DNA from: Hypsibius dujardini
Lineage: Eukaryota > Tardigrada > Eutardigrada > Parachela > Hypsibiidae
Direction of reading: 5' to 3'
Assembly: GCA_001579985.1 (NCBI GenBank)
Contig: LRSR01003223.1
Location: 1 to 35,654 of the forward strand
Length of the DNA: 35,654 nt
Part shown: piece by piece, positions 11,978-22,147 of the stretch
Position numbering within the stretch: position 1 is the stretch's first letter
Layout: each line of letters begins with the position of its first letter
The notes under the pieces: generated by a model
Databases searched by the model: none
The model's input: only the letters and a program-made list of their open reading frames with translations
Told to the model about the DNA's origin: nothing
Made by a program: the position numbers and the translations under genes

Positions 11978-12700
11978 TTTTTTTCGAATTTCTCGTGCGA
12001 TTGCTGGAAGGTCGCGAAGGATTGCAGCTGTTTAAATAGGATGTCGTCACACGATTAGCAGGGTTGAAAATAGCAAGTACACATCTACGGATGGGGAACA
12101 CGCATGGAACAAAAATATGAAATATCAATGGCTTTTTGTTCGCTGATAAAAGGTCCTCCCAAGCCAATGCCTCTTTAGTGAAGCCAATTGTTTACCTCGT
12201 TGCGCACGCGCAGTTTTTCGACCGCTGACGGGCGAGGTTGGTGTTGAAAAGGGAGATTTGAAAATTGTGCGCCTGACTGAATCTCGTTTTCTCGTTTATA
12301 TGAACGTACAAATGGGCGACTGAGCTTTCTCTCGTTTACGCGTACGCACAAACGGAGGATGTATTGCCGTTATCTCCTGTCATTTCGATTCGAATATTTA
12401 ACATTTTGACTTGATTAGAGGCACGCCCTTCCGTTGGTAGTCACATTTTGCAGCTCAATGAGGTTTCGCTACTGCCGACAAATGGCAGAAATTTGTCCAG
12501 GAAAAGCAAGAAGCTCGCCCATCGGCGGTCGAAAGAGTGCGTGTGCGCAATCAGGCTTGTATCGTCGGCCTACGTAGTGTAACGTGCAGAACCTCAATTT
12601 AATTCGATGGATCATACGTGTATAATTTCCGCAGACAGTATGGCGAGCCTCAGTTCGATTGAGCATGTTGCGGTAAAAGCCATAATTGAGGGTATGTATG
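11978..12700. other. Probable 5' flank of the receptor gene
   Basis: Two open frames (12167-11934 and 12666-12469, both minus) have no supporting splice pattern or motif and are not called. The promoter of the receptor gene should lie here, but no TATA box is evident. Confidence 0.4.
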
Positions 12701-12705
12701 AAATA

Positions 12706-13368
12706 AGGCAGTTGTAGTTTGGAGTTAGTAACTGCCTTTAGTGTTTAGTAGTTTCATAGTTCTATTTTGTAATTGCAGTTTTATTTAGTAGTTACGTAGC
12801 TGTACTTTCTAATTGTAGTTTTGAGTTTGTATCTCTGATTTTTTAATTAAAAATGTGAATGATATTTTTAATTAATATGGTAATTCCTGACCACTAAAAA
12901 TAAAAATCGACCTTGTTAAAATCTTGACCCACAGTGGTGTTTTACACTATTGTACCGGTACCGTAGATCCCTGTGCTGTTAACTCTCTGTTTTAGGCTTT
13001 AGCATGTCCCTGAGTCTTCTTCTCGGTCAAGCTCCTACTTGGCTGTTTTTTTAATTTTCCGAGCCCGTATTCGCTAATATCAAACTATTTGTTTACATAT
13101 GATATCAAATTACTTTTAACGTCCTGACCCGAGTATGACAATCATTAATAGAAAACTGTAAATTCATGGTCATCGTGTGATATTAATTCATACCTATTTT
13201 TAGGAGCCGCGAGAGCTAAAGTCACAACTAAGTAAATACAAATTGCAAGCTACAATTAGAAAATACAACTACGTAATTACTAAATAAAAATTTCAACTGA
13301 AATATACAACTACGAAACTACTAAATACTAAAGACAACTACTAACTACGAACTACGACTACCATCTCT
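12706..13368. mobile_element. Foldback element with ~140-bp inverted arms
   Basis: The left arm (about 12709-12845) and right arm (about 13212-13366) are reverse complements with scattered mismatches. For example tttagtagttacgtag in the left arm meets the same 16-mer in the reverse complement of the right arm, followed in both by ttctaattgtag. The arms are made of degenerate tagtt/aacta units, as in foldback elements. The ~365-bp core has no ORF. Not autonomous. Confidence 0.8.
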
Positions 13369-13418
13369 TATATATGCCCGGTAAATGAACCTGGTAAATG
13401 TCTGATAATCCCCTGAGG

Positions 13419-13490
13419 TTTGGTGTGGTCTAGTGGTATCAGCGAGAAGACGCTTGTGATTTACCACCGGGTGCGAAGTTGAGCCCCAAA
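13419..13490 (+). ncRNA. Degenerate tRNA-like sequence / SINE head
   Basis: The 72-nt stretch has a near-complete acceptor pairing (TTTGGTG with CCCCAAA, 6 of 7), a canonical A box at the right place (TGGTCTAGTGG, 13426-13436, as in tRNA-Glu) and a B-box-like GGTGCGAAG at the T-loop position. The D and T stems do not pair well, so it is not a functional tRNA. The following ~200 bp of non-coding sequence, ending before ATG-less AT-rich DNA, suggests the head of a tRNA-derived SINE, about 13415-13700, inserted just beyond the foldback element. Confidence 0.55.
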
Positions 13491-14011
13491 ATTGCGGCTG
13501 CGCCCCGCAAAATGCCATAGAACCGCTGGTTTACCAGGTTCAAGGCGGGAAATGAGACGCATACTTTCCGGGGCCAAAAAAATTACCGTGCCGCATAATT
13601 ACCAAACGTTTGCGGTGCAGGGAAATTGATGGGAAAAGAGCGGGCAGCGTGACTCCCTGCCATTTACTGGCTTACATGCCTGATAACATGTAAAAATGTT
13701 AGGAATATTACGGTATTTCTTTTTCGAATTCATTTCAATTCATTTCAGTATAATTAAGCCCGCAAAATGGAGGTCAATTTACTTACTCTGGTATAACAAA
13801 AGAAATATAAAAGAAAATATAATATAATATTATTAGGCGTCGGAACAGCTTACACCGTCATGTTCGAGCCCATTTATCGAAGAACCTGAACCGTTCCAGA
13901 TCGCTCTCAGCGGACCCCTCCCACGGTATTGCAAACATCCAAATGACATGCTCTAAGCGGAACCTTGAAATTGCTAAACTATGAACACCAAAAATATTGT
14001 TGACTTTATAG

Positions 14012-14080
14012 GTCATGAAAATACAACACTCCCTGAGAAGAATATCACCGGAGACACTTCCCTGAGCAAATGGGTCGAAG
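14012..14080 (+). other. Exon-like segment of unresolved gene
   Basis: This is bounded by tttatag before and gaag|gtacgt after, with one open frame (HENTTLPEKNITGDTSLSKW). It enters and leaves in phase 1, but the next exon-like segment (14168-14518) is open only in phase 0, so the two do not join as they stand. It may be part of a decaying gene, or an exon lying between may be missing. Confidence 0.3.
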
Positions 14081-14167
14081 GTACGTTACAAGTACTAAAT
14101 AATTTCGGCAGAATTGTGATAATCGTTACGCTCGCCAACTGAAATATCGACGTACTTCATATTCTAG

Positions 14168-14518
14168 ACGGTATTGCGACTGGAAGATGATGTTCCGAAG
14201 GTTATTGAACACTTGCCTGACTGGGACATGTTAAGCATTGCCGATTTGGGCGACGAGGAATTCGACGATGCAAGGCTTCTTATGCATTTGACACGCATGA
14301 ACAGTAATGCTGACTTGCTTAATTTCTGCGAAATTAGCTTCGCCATGACGGACCGCTGCTCTCTGGGAGTCGTCGTCCTTTTGAAATTGGGGAAGGACTG
14401 TTTAGACGTGAAACAAACAGACATCAGAAAGCCGCAAAAGGTTTTGGCAAGCATTTCAAAAGTGTTTCGCTGCCAAACTTGTGCGGAAACTATAAAACGG
14501 AAGTTGCTTCAATTAATG
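14168..14518 (+). CDS. Hypothetical protein exon, 117 codons
   Basis: Bounded by tattctag and atg|gtatgc, this stretch is open in one frame with ordinary, low-bias composition: acidic leucine-rich start (LPDWDMLSIADLGDEEFDD), then DRCSLGVVVLLKLGKD and FRCQTCAETIKRKLLQLM. It looks helical and cytosolic; I recognise no family. Upstream (14012-14080) and downstream (14915-15042) exon-like segments are out of phase with it under the obvious splice sites. The gene may therefore be broken, or use sites I did not find. Confidence 0.4.
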
Positions 14519-14689
14519 GTATGCTTGCACATTGTCATGATTACATAGGTTGGTACGGTCTGCTAAATTTTTGTGTTTTTTAGCCCGCCAACATCTGACG
14601 GGGATGTCTTTGCGATTGGAAGCTTAGCGGATCAGATTACTGCCTTTTAAAAGGTCTGCAATGCTAAATGTCTGTCTGATTGTCTGCCA

Positions 14690-14705
14690 ACCTGTTTATT
14701 TGTCA

Positions 14706-14738
<33 letters not shown>

Positions 14739-14890
14739 CCTGTCTGCTTGTCTGCCTGTCTGTCTGTCTGTCAGTCAGTCTGTCTGTCTGCCTGTCTGCT
14801 TGCTTGCCTGCCTGTCTGCTTGCCTGCCTGCCTGTCTGTCAGTTTGCTTTCTGTCTGTGTGTCTGTCTGTTTATCTGTCTCGGACTTTGT
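14690..14890. repeat. (GTCT)n / (GCCT)n simple repeat
   Basis: Tetranucleotide array with interspersed gcct, gctt and cagt variants. The overlapping Ser-Val-Cys-Leu open frames are artefacts. It lies between exon-like segments and is probably intronic. Confidence 0.9.
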
Positions 14891-14914
14891 GTTACTTCAC
14901 TGTGTTTGTTTCAG

Positions 14915-15042
14915 GGCAACTGTTCTATTCTGGGACTCCGCACGAAAGCGCGAATCTAGTCAAAGTACCGACTGCACTGATGGGTCTAGACATCGCGAGT
15001 TTCTCGAAAAAAATGTTCTTAAAATCTGTGGCTGTAAAGTGA
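14915..15042 (+). CDS. Hypothetical terminal exon, 42 codons
   Basis: After tttcag the frame reads GQLFYSGTPHESANLVKV and ends MFLKSVAVK at a TGA. It needs one nucleotide from the previous exon, whereas 14168-14518 ends in phase 0. Reading straight on in phase 0 gives only 14 residues before a stop. Possible last exon of an unresolved gene, or a remnant. Confidence 0.25.
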
Positions 15043-15089
15043 TTACTGCAACGGCAAACATCGACGAAGCCTAGCTCTTTGAAAGCAGG

Positions 15090-15550
15090 AGCAAGAGCAT
15101 TTGGCCCATTATACTGGTGGTTAACGAGCTGCAAAGGAGATCAGGTGCGAAAACTGTCACAGCCATACTGTATTGTTAAGGGGCGGCAGCTGCGGGGTTT
15201 CATCATTTCATAACTTTTATCGTATCGATCTAGAATTGGGATACCGACAAACGGCACTGGATGGAGAACATACGGGAGGTCTTTCAACCTGGACCTTGAA
15301 TTTCCACCAGAAGCGTATTCCACCTATCTGGGGCAAACCTATGACGTATATTCTCGGGTGGAGTTAAGTCAGCTAAGCGTTTGGACTGGTGATTACCAAA
15401 GACCAATCCAACGACGCGCAGATTTCTTTTTCAAAAAATCTAAAGCAACTGCAAAAAATCATACCATTCATGTGAAAGCCTTCTTTCTTGCGATAGATAT
15501 TGATGTGCGACCTATGCATGTTGGGTCAGCCTTGATTTCTCATATATAAG
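15090..15550 (+). pseudogene. Coding-like fragments in shifting frames
   Basis: Three overlapping stretches look protein-like but lie in different frames: SIWPIILVVNELQRRS (about 15095-15145), NFYRIDLELGYRQTALDG (about 15208-15262) and FNLDLEFPPEAYSTYLGQ (about 15287-15340). The first resembles, from memory, a conserved stretch in some eukaryotic transposase-like proteins. The second resembles the opening motif of the 22-27 kb secreted family (FYRIEVQLG). Neither link is secure. Frame changes with no good splice sites suggest decay. Confidence 0.3.
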
Positions 15551-15637
15551 AATCAACCAGATATTCCACTCTTCCTTGTTTCTTTCCGACTGAGTACGCG
15601 TTCTTTGCTGTTTGTGAGGTTGCGACTGATGAGGCAA

Positions 15638-15898
15638 CCTATGACGCCGCTTTCATGCATTTTGAATAATCGAATTATAGAAGCACGAAATGAACATGTG
15701 GTAATTTGGAAAAGAAACGAGGGGTAATTAGGCATCACAGTATACCGTTAGATGGCTTCTTATGGGACAGAAGCGACCTACTATGCCGCTTTCATGAATT
15801 TTGAATCATCAGATTAAAGAAGCACGAAATGAACATGTGGTAATTCGGAGGGAAACGAGGGGTAATTAGGCATTGCAGTATACCGCTAGATGGCCTTT
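15638..15898. repeat. Two-unit tandem duplication (~140 bp)
   Basis: atgacgccgctttcatgcat...agaagcacgaaatgaacatgtgg and the second copy beginning near 15781 (ctatgccgctttcatgaat) share gaagcacgaaatgaacatg, acgaggggtaattaggcat and agtataccg.tagatggc at a constant offset of about 140 bp. The copies are close to 90 % alike by eye. Neither is coding. Confidence 0.85.
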
Positions 15899-15899
15899 T

Positions 15900-17550
15900 A
15901 TTTGGCCAAACTGGATAAATAAATTAATAAATAATAAAAGCTCAGACTGGTCTTAGCTTCTGCTGGCAGTGGTAATGCAGTTATTACAATACCTTAATGT
16001 CACTCATACTAGATATCTATTAGATTAAGGGTGAAATCTTGTTGTTCAGGGAGATTAACCTTTCTAGACGCCTGCCTCTTCAGCCGAGGGGAGGGGGAAT
16101 ATCACAGAAAAGAAGCGATTCAACAATTGCAAATTTAAATATAATGCAAGGCGTCGACCTGCGTACCATATGACTTATAATTAGCATCCAATTTCTTAGT
16201 GCTGTTTGCAAGTTACAGGTACTGTATGATTTGATGGGTTTCAACTGAATTTTCAACTGATACATGAACATGATTCGTCGAATTTTTATATGGAAAATTC
16301 CAGCATTTATTTGGAGGCGGATTTTGTTGCAGTAATCTCTCCCTACCGGTTGAATTAATAAAACCCACGTGAACGAACGTTTTTACTAAACCGGAAAGAA
16401 AAGTTACTTGTTAATCCTTCGTTCGGTGAACTCTGGAGTTCACACACATTATAGACCACGAAGCCGTAAAGTCAGACACAAACTCTGAAAACCTGTTGTA
16501 AGGAATTATTATTTTTGAAAACAATTGTTCTCTCCAGTCTCCATATTTTTCTAGTACCTGCCATCAGCAGAGGTGAAAATATAATGGTAGATTTGATTAA
16601 AAATCCGGTTACGGCGGGGCAGTATGTGATTTTAAATTTTCGAGAAGAATTGTTCAGTAGCAACTGTTTTTTGTGTGAAATGAATGTTTTCTTCCCGAGT
16701 GATTCTTTGAATGCCCCCATTTAAATTTAATGGTTTCATTTGGTAACCTCGGGGCAATGTTTGTGCTAATTTGAAAAAAAATTGCTGGGCAAAAGGTTGC
16801 CTCCTACCATTCGAAAGATTCGTTACCATGGTAGAAAAAAGTGCGATTTTTATCTAAAAAAATCGTTAGGGACTAATTTTTAAATTGTGTCGATCAGAAA
16901 ATTATTGATGCGCAGCAATTGGGGATGAGGGCATGTACGGTTATGGCCACCAGTACAATTTGGGTGCAGGAGTCCAGGGGGTCGGGGCGAAGACCCAACA
17001 GGCCATCATCATTTTTCCTGGAAGCTTAAACTACGGAACACACATTATCTGTGAGGCAATGAAAATGTACTATATTTTATAATATAGTACATTATATGGG
17101 TATTTTTGCGTCGACCGGTACTTTTTTAGGTTGCTCTGCGTAAACAAACAAAATGTCCGCCCGATTGTTTACTCTCAAGCCGAGACAGTCACGAGCTATA
17201 GCCATTTTTACTGGAACACAAGCCATTTAAAATCGGCCTCGTCAACAAACCTGGCGACCTCATGTCGCACATAAACAACCGGAAAGGTACAGGACTACAT
17301 TAAGACCAGTAACAAACAGATCACACAGCGCCGCATTTTAAGACACTTTTAATGGAGAAGGCATAAAAAGTGGAAGGTGAAACGACTTTGCCGTCGCCGC
17401 CTTATCTTCTCCGTTGGAGCGTCGTGTGTGATGGATCATTCAACCCATGTCGAAGCTCACTCAATAACATCCTATAATGGAGGCTTCTATTTTCGTAGCA
17501 ATCTAACAAAACATTTTTTAGCGTTTCTCTTTCAAGAAAACTTTCGGAAA
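15900..17550. other. Intergenic region upstream of the LRR gene
   Basis: No supported exon. Opposing open frames at 16515-16724 (+) and 16720-16472 (-) overlap each other and lack context. A 13-bp perfect inverted repeat lies at 17064-17093. The 5' untranslated region and promoter of the LRR gene should lie in its last few hundred bases. Confidence 0.45.
17064..17093. repeat. Perfect 13-bp AT-rich hairpin
   Basis: AATGTACTATATT (17064-17076) and its exact reverse complement (17081-17093) flank a TTAT loop. Upstream of the LRR gene. Confidence 0.85.
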
Positions 17551-19554
17551 ATGCAGATTAATTATATATTAGCAGCAATTTCAGTGTGGTCTCTGGCCAT
17601 TAATTACGCCCATGCAATATGTCCTCTGATGTGTGTCTGTGACACTGATGAAAAGTTCTTGAAGCGAGTCATCTGCGAGGGGGGAGGTGTTGCCATCCCG
17701 GGAAGCTTCGATATACCCGACCTTGATGCAGATGTAGATGTCCTCATCGTCAGTGGACCAACCGATTATCCCAACACATATAGAATGACCAGCAATTCAT
17801 TTGTCGGCAAGAAATTCATTGAGGTCCATCTTACCAACTCGCAATCGGACTTTACGTTTAACCGGCTCTTCGTTAATGTCGCTCCCACACTAGAAGTCCT
17901 GAACCTGACCCATAACAGAATTTCTGTACTGCCAGAAAGCGCATTCAGGGATCTCGTCAAACTTCGGGAGCTCTATTTGTCGAATAATGTCATTGATGAC
18001 ATTCCATCAGTTCTTGGAGCTGGCTCAACGAATCTACAGGTAGCAAGCAATCTAGTCAATTTAGTCTGTGCTGTCTGTCTGTCTGTCTCATTTCGCCTCG
18101 CTACTCATCAAGTATCTCCGGCACTGTATGAAATCATCTTTTCAGGTTCTTGATATAAGTCACAATCCAATTGGGACATCAGTCAATCTCAAAGACACCC
18201 TCCTGGCACATTTCACCAATCTGCAAACGCTCAACGTAGCGGCATTGAACTGGAATCAGTCAGCAGTATTGTCAACATTCTCAGATCCAATCCGAAGCTC
18301 GAAGAGCTAGACCTATCAAACAACGCCTTCCTACAAATTTCGCAAAACCAGTTCTCTGGTTTGTCCAGTCTGAAGCGACTAATCTTATCGGGGAACCATC
18401 AAACCGAAATCATTGCTAACGGTGCGTTTTCGGGTACGAGTCTCGAGTACCTTGACTTGAGTGGAATCCGTGGCGATTTACTGAAGTCCGGGATGTTCCA
18501 GGGAGCTCGAATCGAGAAGCTTAATTTGTCTGCTATGAACTTGACCATTTTCACTTCGGATTCCCTGGGTGCACTGGCCACTTCACTGATCAGTCTTGAC
18601 ATTAGCGGGAATTCAGACATTAAGCTGGAAGCTAGCATGTTCAGTACGTTAACGGGCCTGAAGGAACTCTCATTGGCTCAGTTGGGACAGGCAACTTTAG
18701 TGGGAGACTTGTTCGCCCACACAAATGTCTTAGAAAGTTTGGACCTGTCTGGAAACGGAATCACCGAATTAGATGATGAATTCTTCAGCCATCTCCCACT
18801 ATTAACGGTAACGGACAAACAAAGTTTATTATTTATAAATACTCAAACACCGACGTAAACGCAAACACAGATCTAGACAAAGACAAGAGACCGAAACAGA
18901 GACACAGACAGAGACAGAGACAGAGACAGAGACAGAGACAGAGACAGAGACAGAGACACAGACACAGACACAGACACAGACACAGACACAGACACAGACA
19001 CAGACACAGACACAGACACAGACATAGACACAGACACAGACACACCGATCCACACTAATTTAGCTCAAAACTAGTCATAGCTTTTCAAAGAGTATTTTCC
19101 TTTTTAGCACGTGAACTTGGCCGATAACAAGTTGACCAGAATTCCACTCTTATCTCAAAACCCCAAGCTGGAATCTTTGGATGTTAGCAACAACGCATTG
19201 ACTGCGTTTCCTGAATCGCTTACAACTTCGCTTTCCTCCCTCAAATCAGTCCACCTAAACGGCAACCCATGGAAGTGTGACTGCGGCATCGCCAGCCTCG
19301 GCCGCTGGCTGAAGGACCAACAGGCATCTACGTCAGGGTACGAAAAAGTCTGCGTTGGCAACGGCAACTTTACCTGCCCGGTCTGTGCTGATCCTATTCG
19401 TTTACGCGGTCAATCCCTCAATTCCCTACCTGCGAGCTTCAACACACTGGATAACTGCGCTCCAGAATACGAGCCCACCAGTGCTGCTTCCACGCGCAAA
19501 CCAAGCGTTCTGTTTTCTGTCCCTTTTTTGGCTGTTCTCTACCGCATTCTCTAA
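17551..19554 (+). CDS. Secreted/GPI-anchored leucine-rich-repeat protein, with frameshift
   Basis: Exons 17551-18039, 18146-18807 and 19108-19554 encode about 530 residues. The start at 17551 puts a signal peptide (INYILAAISVWSLAINYAHA) first; an in-frame ATG at 17431 would precede it by 40 residues. Then come a cysteine LRR-N-cap (CPLMCVC), roughly a dozen LRRs (LEVLNLTHNRISVLP, LRELYLSNNVIDDIP, LESLDLSGNGITEL, LESLDVSNNALTAFP), a cysteine C-cap starting NPWKCDCGIASLGRWL, and a hydrophobic end (VLFSVPFLAVLYRIL) of GPI-anchor type. Likely an extracellular adhesion or recognition protein, chaoptin/connectin-like in layout only. Exon 2 changes frame at 18240/18241: LQTLNVA in frame 2 continues as GIELESV in frame 1, which implies one missing base. 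No intron of usable size fits. The allele may be broken, or the assembly wrong. Confidence 0.8.
18880..19050. repeat. (CAGAGA)n then (CAGACA)n array in an LRR-gene intron
   Basis: Perfect hexamer array that switches from agagac units to acagac units about half way, inside the intron 18808-19107. Minus-strand frames reading Cys-Leu or Ser-Val repeats are artefacts of it. Confidence 0.95.
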
Positions 19555-19752
19555 GAGTCAGACACGTACTGTAACCCAGACAACAATCAAACAACTATGC
19601 AGACTGCAATGCAGATTCGATCTGTGTTCGCACAGCACATTGCTTCATGTTCACAAAAACAGCCTTCTGTATCACAAGGGTCCATAATTAGTCTACAAAC
19701 TTAAGCTTTCGAAAACAAACAAAATCTGTTTAATCTTTTCTACTGCGTTAAA

Positions 19753-21736
19753 ATGGATTCTACCCAAGAAGCAGAGCCCAACTTACTCCAGCTGAGTATT
19801 TTAGACGAGGCCACACAGAAGCTTCTCGAGTCGGATGAAGACGACACGAAGGCTCTCGAGCGGTACGACACCGGCGACCCGCAGTATATGTCCAAGGCCT
19901 ACGACGACATGCGTAAATTAGAATCAATTTTACAAGAGCGTTTTGCCTATGAAAATGGTCTTCGGACGAAACGAAAACGCCATTTGAAGAGGTTGCAGGA
20001 AACGCTGTCGGAATTTCAGATTACCGAGGCTTCTTTGCAGAGAGGTGGAAGGGAAGCGGAGAACACCAGGAAGTTCTTTTCTGCCACGAACTTGCAGTTT
20101 CAGGCAGCCACTGCGCGGGCAGACGGATCTCACCTGACGGTTGATGAGTCAGTTCAGATTGTCTCGGTTAGTGAGGAGGGAGCTAGAACCAGATCGTGTG
20201 GGAGCTCGCTGTCAATACCGCAACGCATCAGCACGAATGAATTGGAGGGGCTGGAGAGTCGGTGGGCATTGGTTCCGTTAGAGGAGGATTTGGATGAGAA
20301 CTTCAATATTAAGGATGAAACTGGGTCGGACAACGGTACGTACGGGAAAGCGAATGTCAATAGGCAGACAGGTAGGTAGGAAATGAGGCATCTGTCAGGG
20401 CTAAGAGGATGAAAAATGCACTGAATAATAATGCAGAACACAATTGACCAGGTCAGTAATTTGTGACGGGAACAGAATAGAGCAGAACAGTGCAAAGCGG
20501 AACCGAAGCGAGCAAAACAGAATAAAACAGAGCAGCACAGAACAGATCAGCGTAGAATTGAATATTTCAGCGAAGCTTATGGAAAAGCAGAACAGAACAG
20601 AACAGATCAGCGCAGCACAGAACCGAACCGAACAAAGTTGAACAGATCAGAATATCGTGGGAACATCGGCAGCTGTTACTACACATACGATATACGGGGG
20701 ACAAAAATGACTGTCCCTTTTAGAATACGAGTCTGAGCCAAGCAAAAAGGAACCGTGGGACAGTGTTGCTCCTCCAGCAAAAGCTTCAAAACTATCATTC
20801 CAATTCCATTCCGTCCCTCCGCCCGTGGATCACGTGAAGCGCAACATCCAGCTTGCAGGCCAGTTCTTCACCCCGATAGAAAAAACCCGTCTGGATGAAC
20901 TCCTCGCTGAACCCGACCCGTCTAGCCAAGACCTTACTCCAGTCTACACAAACAACCCCTTCTCACTGTTCGGTGAGGATCTGAAAGCCTTACAGGCGAT
21001 TGACGAGATGCTGGTCGCCGTTCACCAATCCCATGACCGCGAACAGACATCTTCATCGATTGTACCCAGCAGCACATTCGGCAGTGGTCTCCAAGGTTGC
21101 CGCTTCGGCTTTCAAAAAGGCTACTGCGACGCGGATGAAAGCGACGCAAACAGCCGCCGTTTCACTGAGCTCAACAAACAGATCCTCGCCATCGAGCAGG
21201 CGGAACAGCACATGTTGGAACGGATCTTTGAAGGTAGCGAGGTGGAACCGCTGGAGAGGACGGAAAAGATCGTGGCCGCCCTTCAAAACGCGGAAACGGA
21301 GCTCTTGTCGATTATGGCGAACGGACAGGAAAGGAACAGCGAAGAACATTTGGCGCTCGTTCCGTTCGTTTCGGAGGCGGTATTGCAGCTGCTGCTCGGT
21401 CCGTTCCCGCGGTGCACCAACTACTCCGAGCTGAACGCCCGGCAGTGGAACGCAGAGAGCTTCTCGAAGTGGAAAGATTGGCTGGAGGAGCGGAGACTTT
21501 CCCTGGGGAAGGTCCACTCGGAAATGGAACGGACGAGGATTCGCTGTGAGAACAAGGATGGCAACGAGGAAGTGATTGCAGCTCAGAAGATGAAAGAGAA
21601 ATTTCACGCCTTAATGTTGGATTTAAGGGCTGTTAAAACCGAACTTGATGTCTTAATTTCGGCTAATTTTTCCGACGCACAATCCTTAGAACACGAACCG
21701 AATCCCCAGTCGCCTGTTGTTACCGTTGATGTTTGA
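19753..21736 (+). CDS. Coiled-coil protein, FSIP1-like
   Basis: Two exons, 19753-20335 and 20724-21736, join in phase 1 (GAC AAC G|AA TAC) to give 531 residues; the ATG has A at -3. There is no signal peptide or TM segment, so it is cytosolic or cytoskeletal. Visible: an acidic N-terminus; a heptad-rich helix (KAYDDMRKLESILQERFAYE, then basic KRKRHLKRLQETL); after the intron VDHVKRNIQLA followed by EKTRLDELL; and two more helices (FGEDLKALQAIDEML, RFTELNKQILAIEQAEQHML). The order 'DP...M+KLE.IL', 'VKRNI.LA', 'K.RL.ELL', 'A..ID..L' is what I recall of fibrous-sheath-interacting protein 1, a coiled-coil protein of similar length known from sperm flagella. The LALVPF-containing C-terminal third looks lineage-specific. 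If right, a sperm or ciliary role is likely; the alternative is an unrelated coiled coil. Confidence 0.65.
20455..20650. repeat. (AACAG)n-type pentamer repeat in an intron
   Basis: Imperfect gaaca/aacag array filling about half of the 388-bp intron of the FSIP1-like gene. Confidence 0.8.
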
Positions 21737-22147
21737 GTATAAACAGCAGGTTTAAATTTGTTTCCCCATTCTGTTTTTTTACTATTCCGACCTGGTTCTC
21801 TAGTTTCTAGTCTCTAGTTTCTATTTCTGGTCTGAGACTTTTCGGAAATGATGAGTGAGTCATAGGGAAGACGTGATAAGCTTCTTGGCAGACCGGAAAC
21901 GTGGCAGTTGTTTGCTGTGAAAGCGGGGGTGAGTTAAGATGAGTGAGGTGTGTCTGCCTCGTAGACTTTATCCAAACGAATATCGCGGTAGAGATCGCAA
22001 TCAGTTTGGTATTGACGAAACTTACTTTATACTTAAGTCGTTACACAGAACAGCATCTAAAACTGCATGTGTTGTCCATTTTCTTATTTTTCGTGTATGT
22101 CACTGTTCTTCCCTTTCCTGACTTGTGGGGCGAAACACCAAAGGATC

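Noticed and set aside
14661-15074. Long open frames reading Ser-Val-Cys-Leu repeats (also at 26810-27215)
   Set aside because: They are translations of (GTCT)n microsatellites, open in several frames at once, with no start context.
16472-16724. Overlapping opposite-strand ORFs of 69 and 82 codons
   Set aside because: Neither has a domain or splice context, and the + strand frame lacks an ATG at its start.
18236-18266. A 24-31 nt intron to explain the LRR frameshift
   Set aside because: Too short for spliceosomal splicing, and it would delete conserved repeat residues.
18829-19055. Minus-strand frames of Cys-Leu / Val-Ser repeats
   Set aside because: Artefact of the hexamer array inside an intron of the LRR gene.
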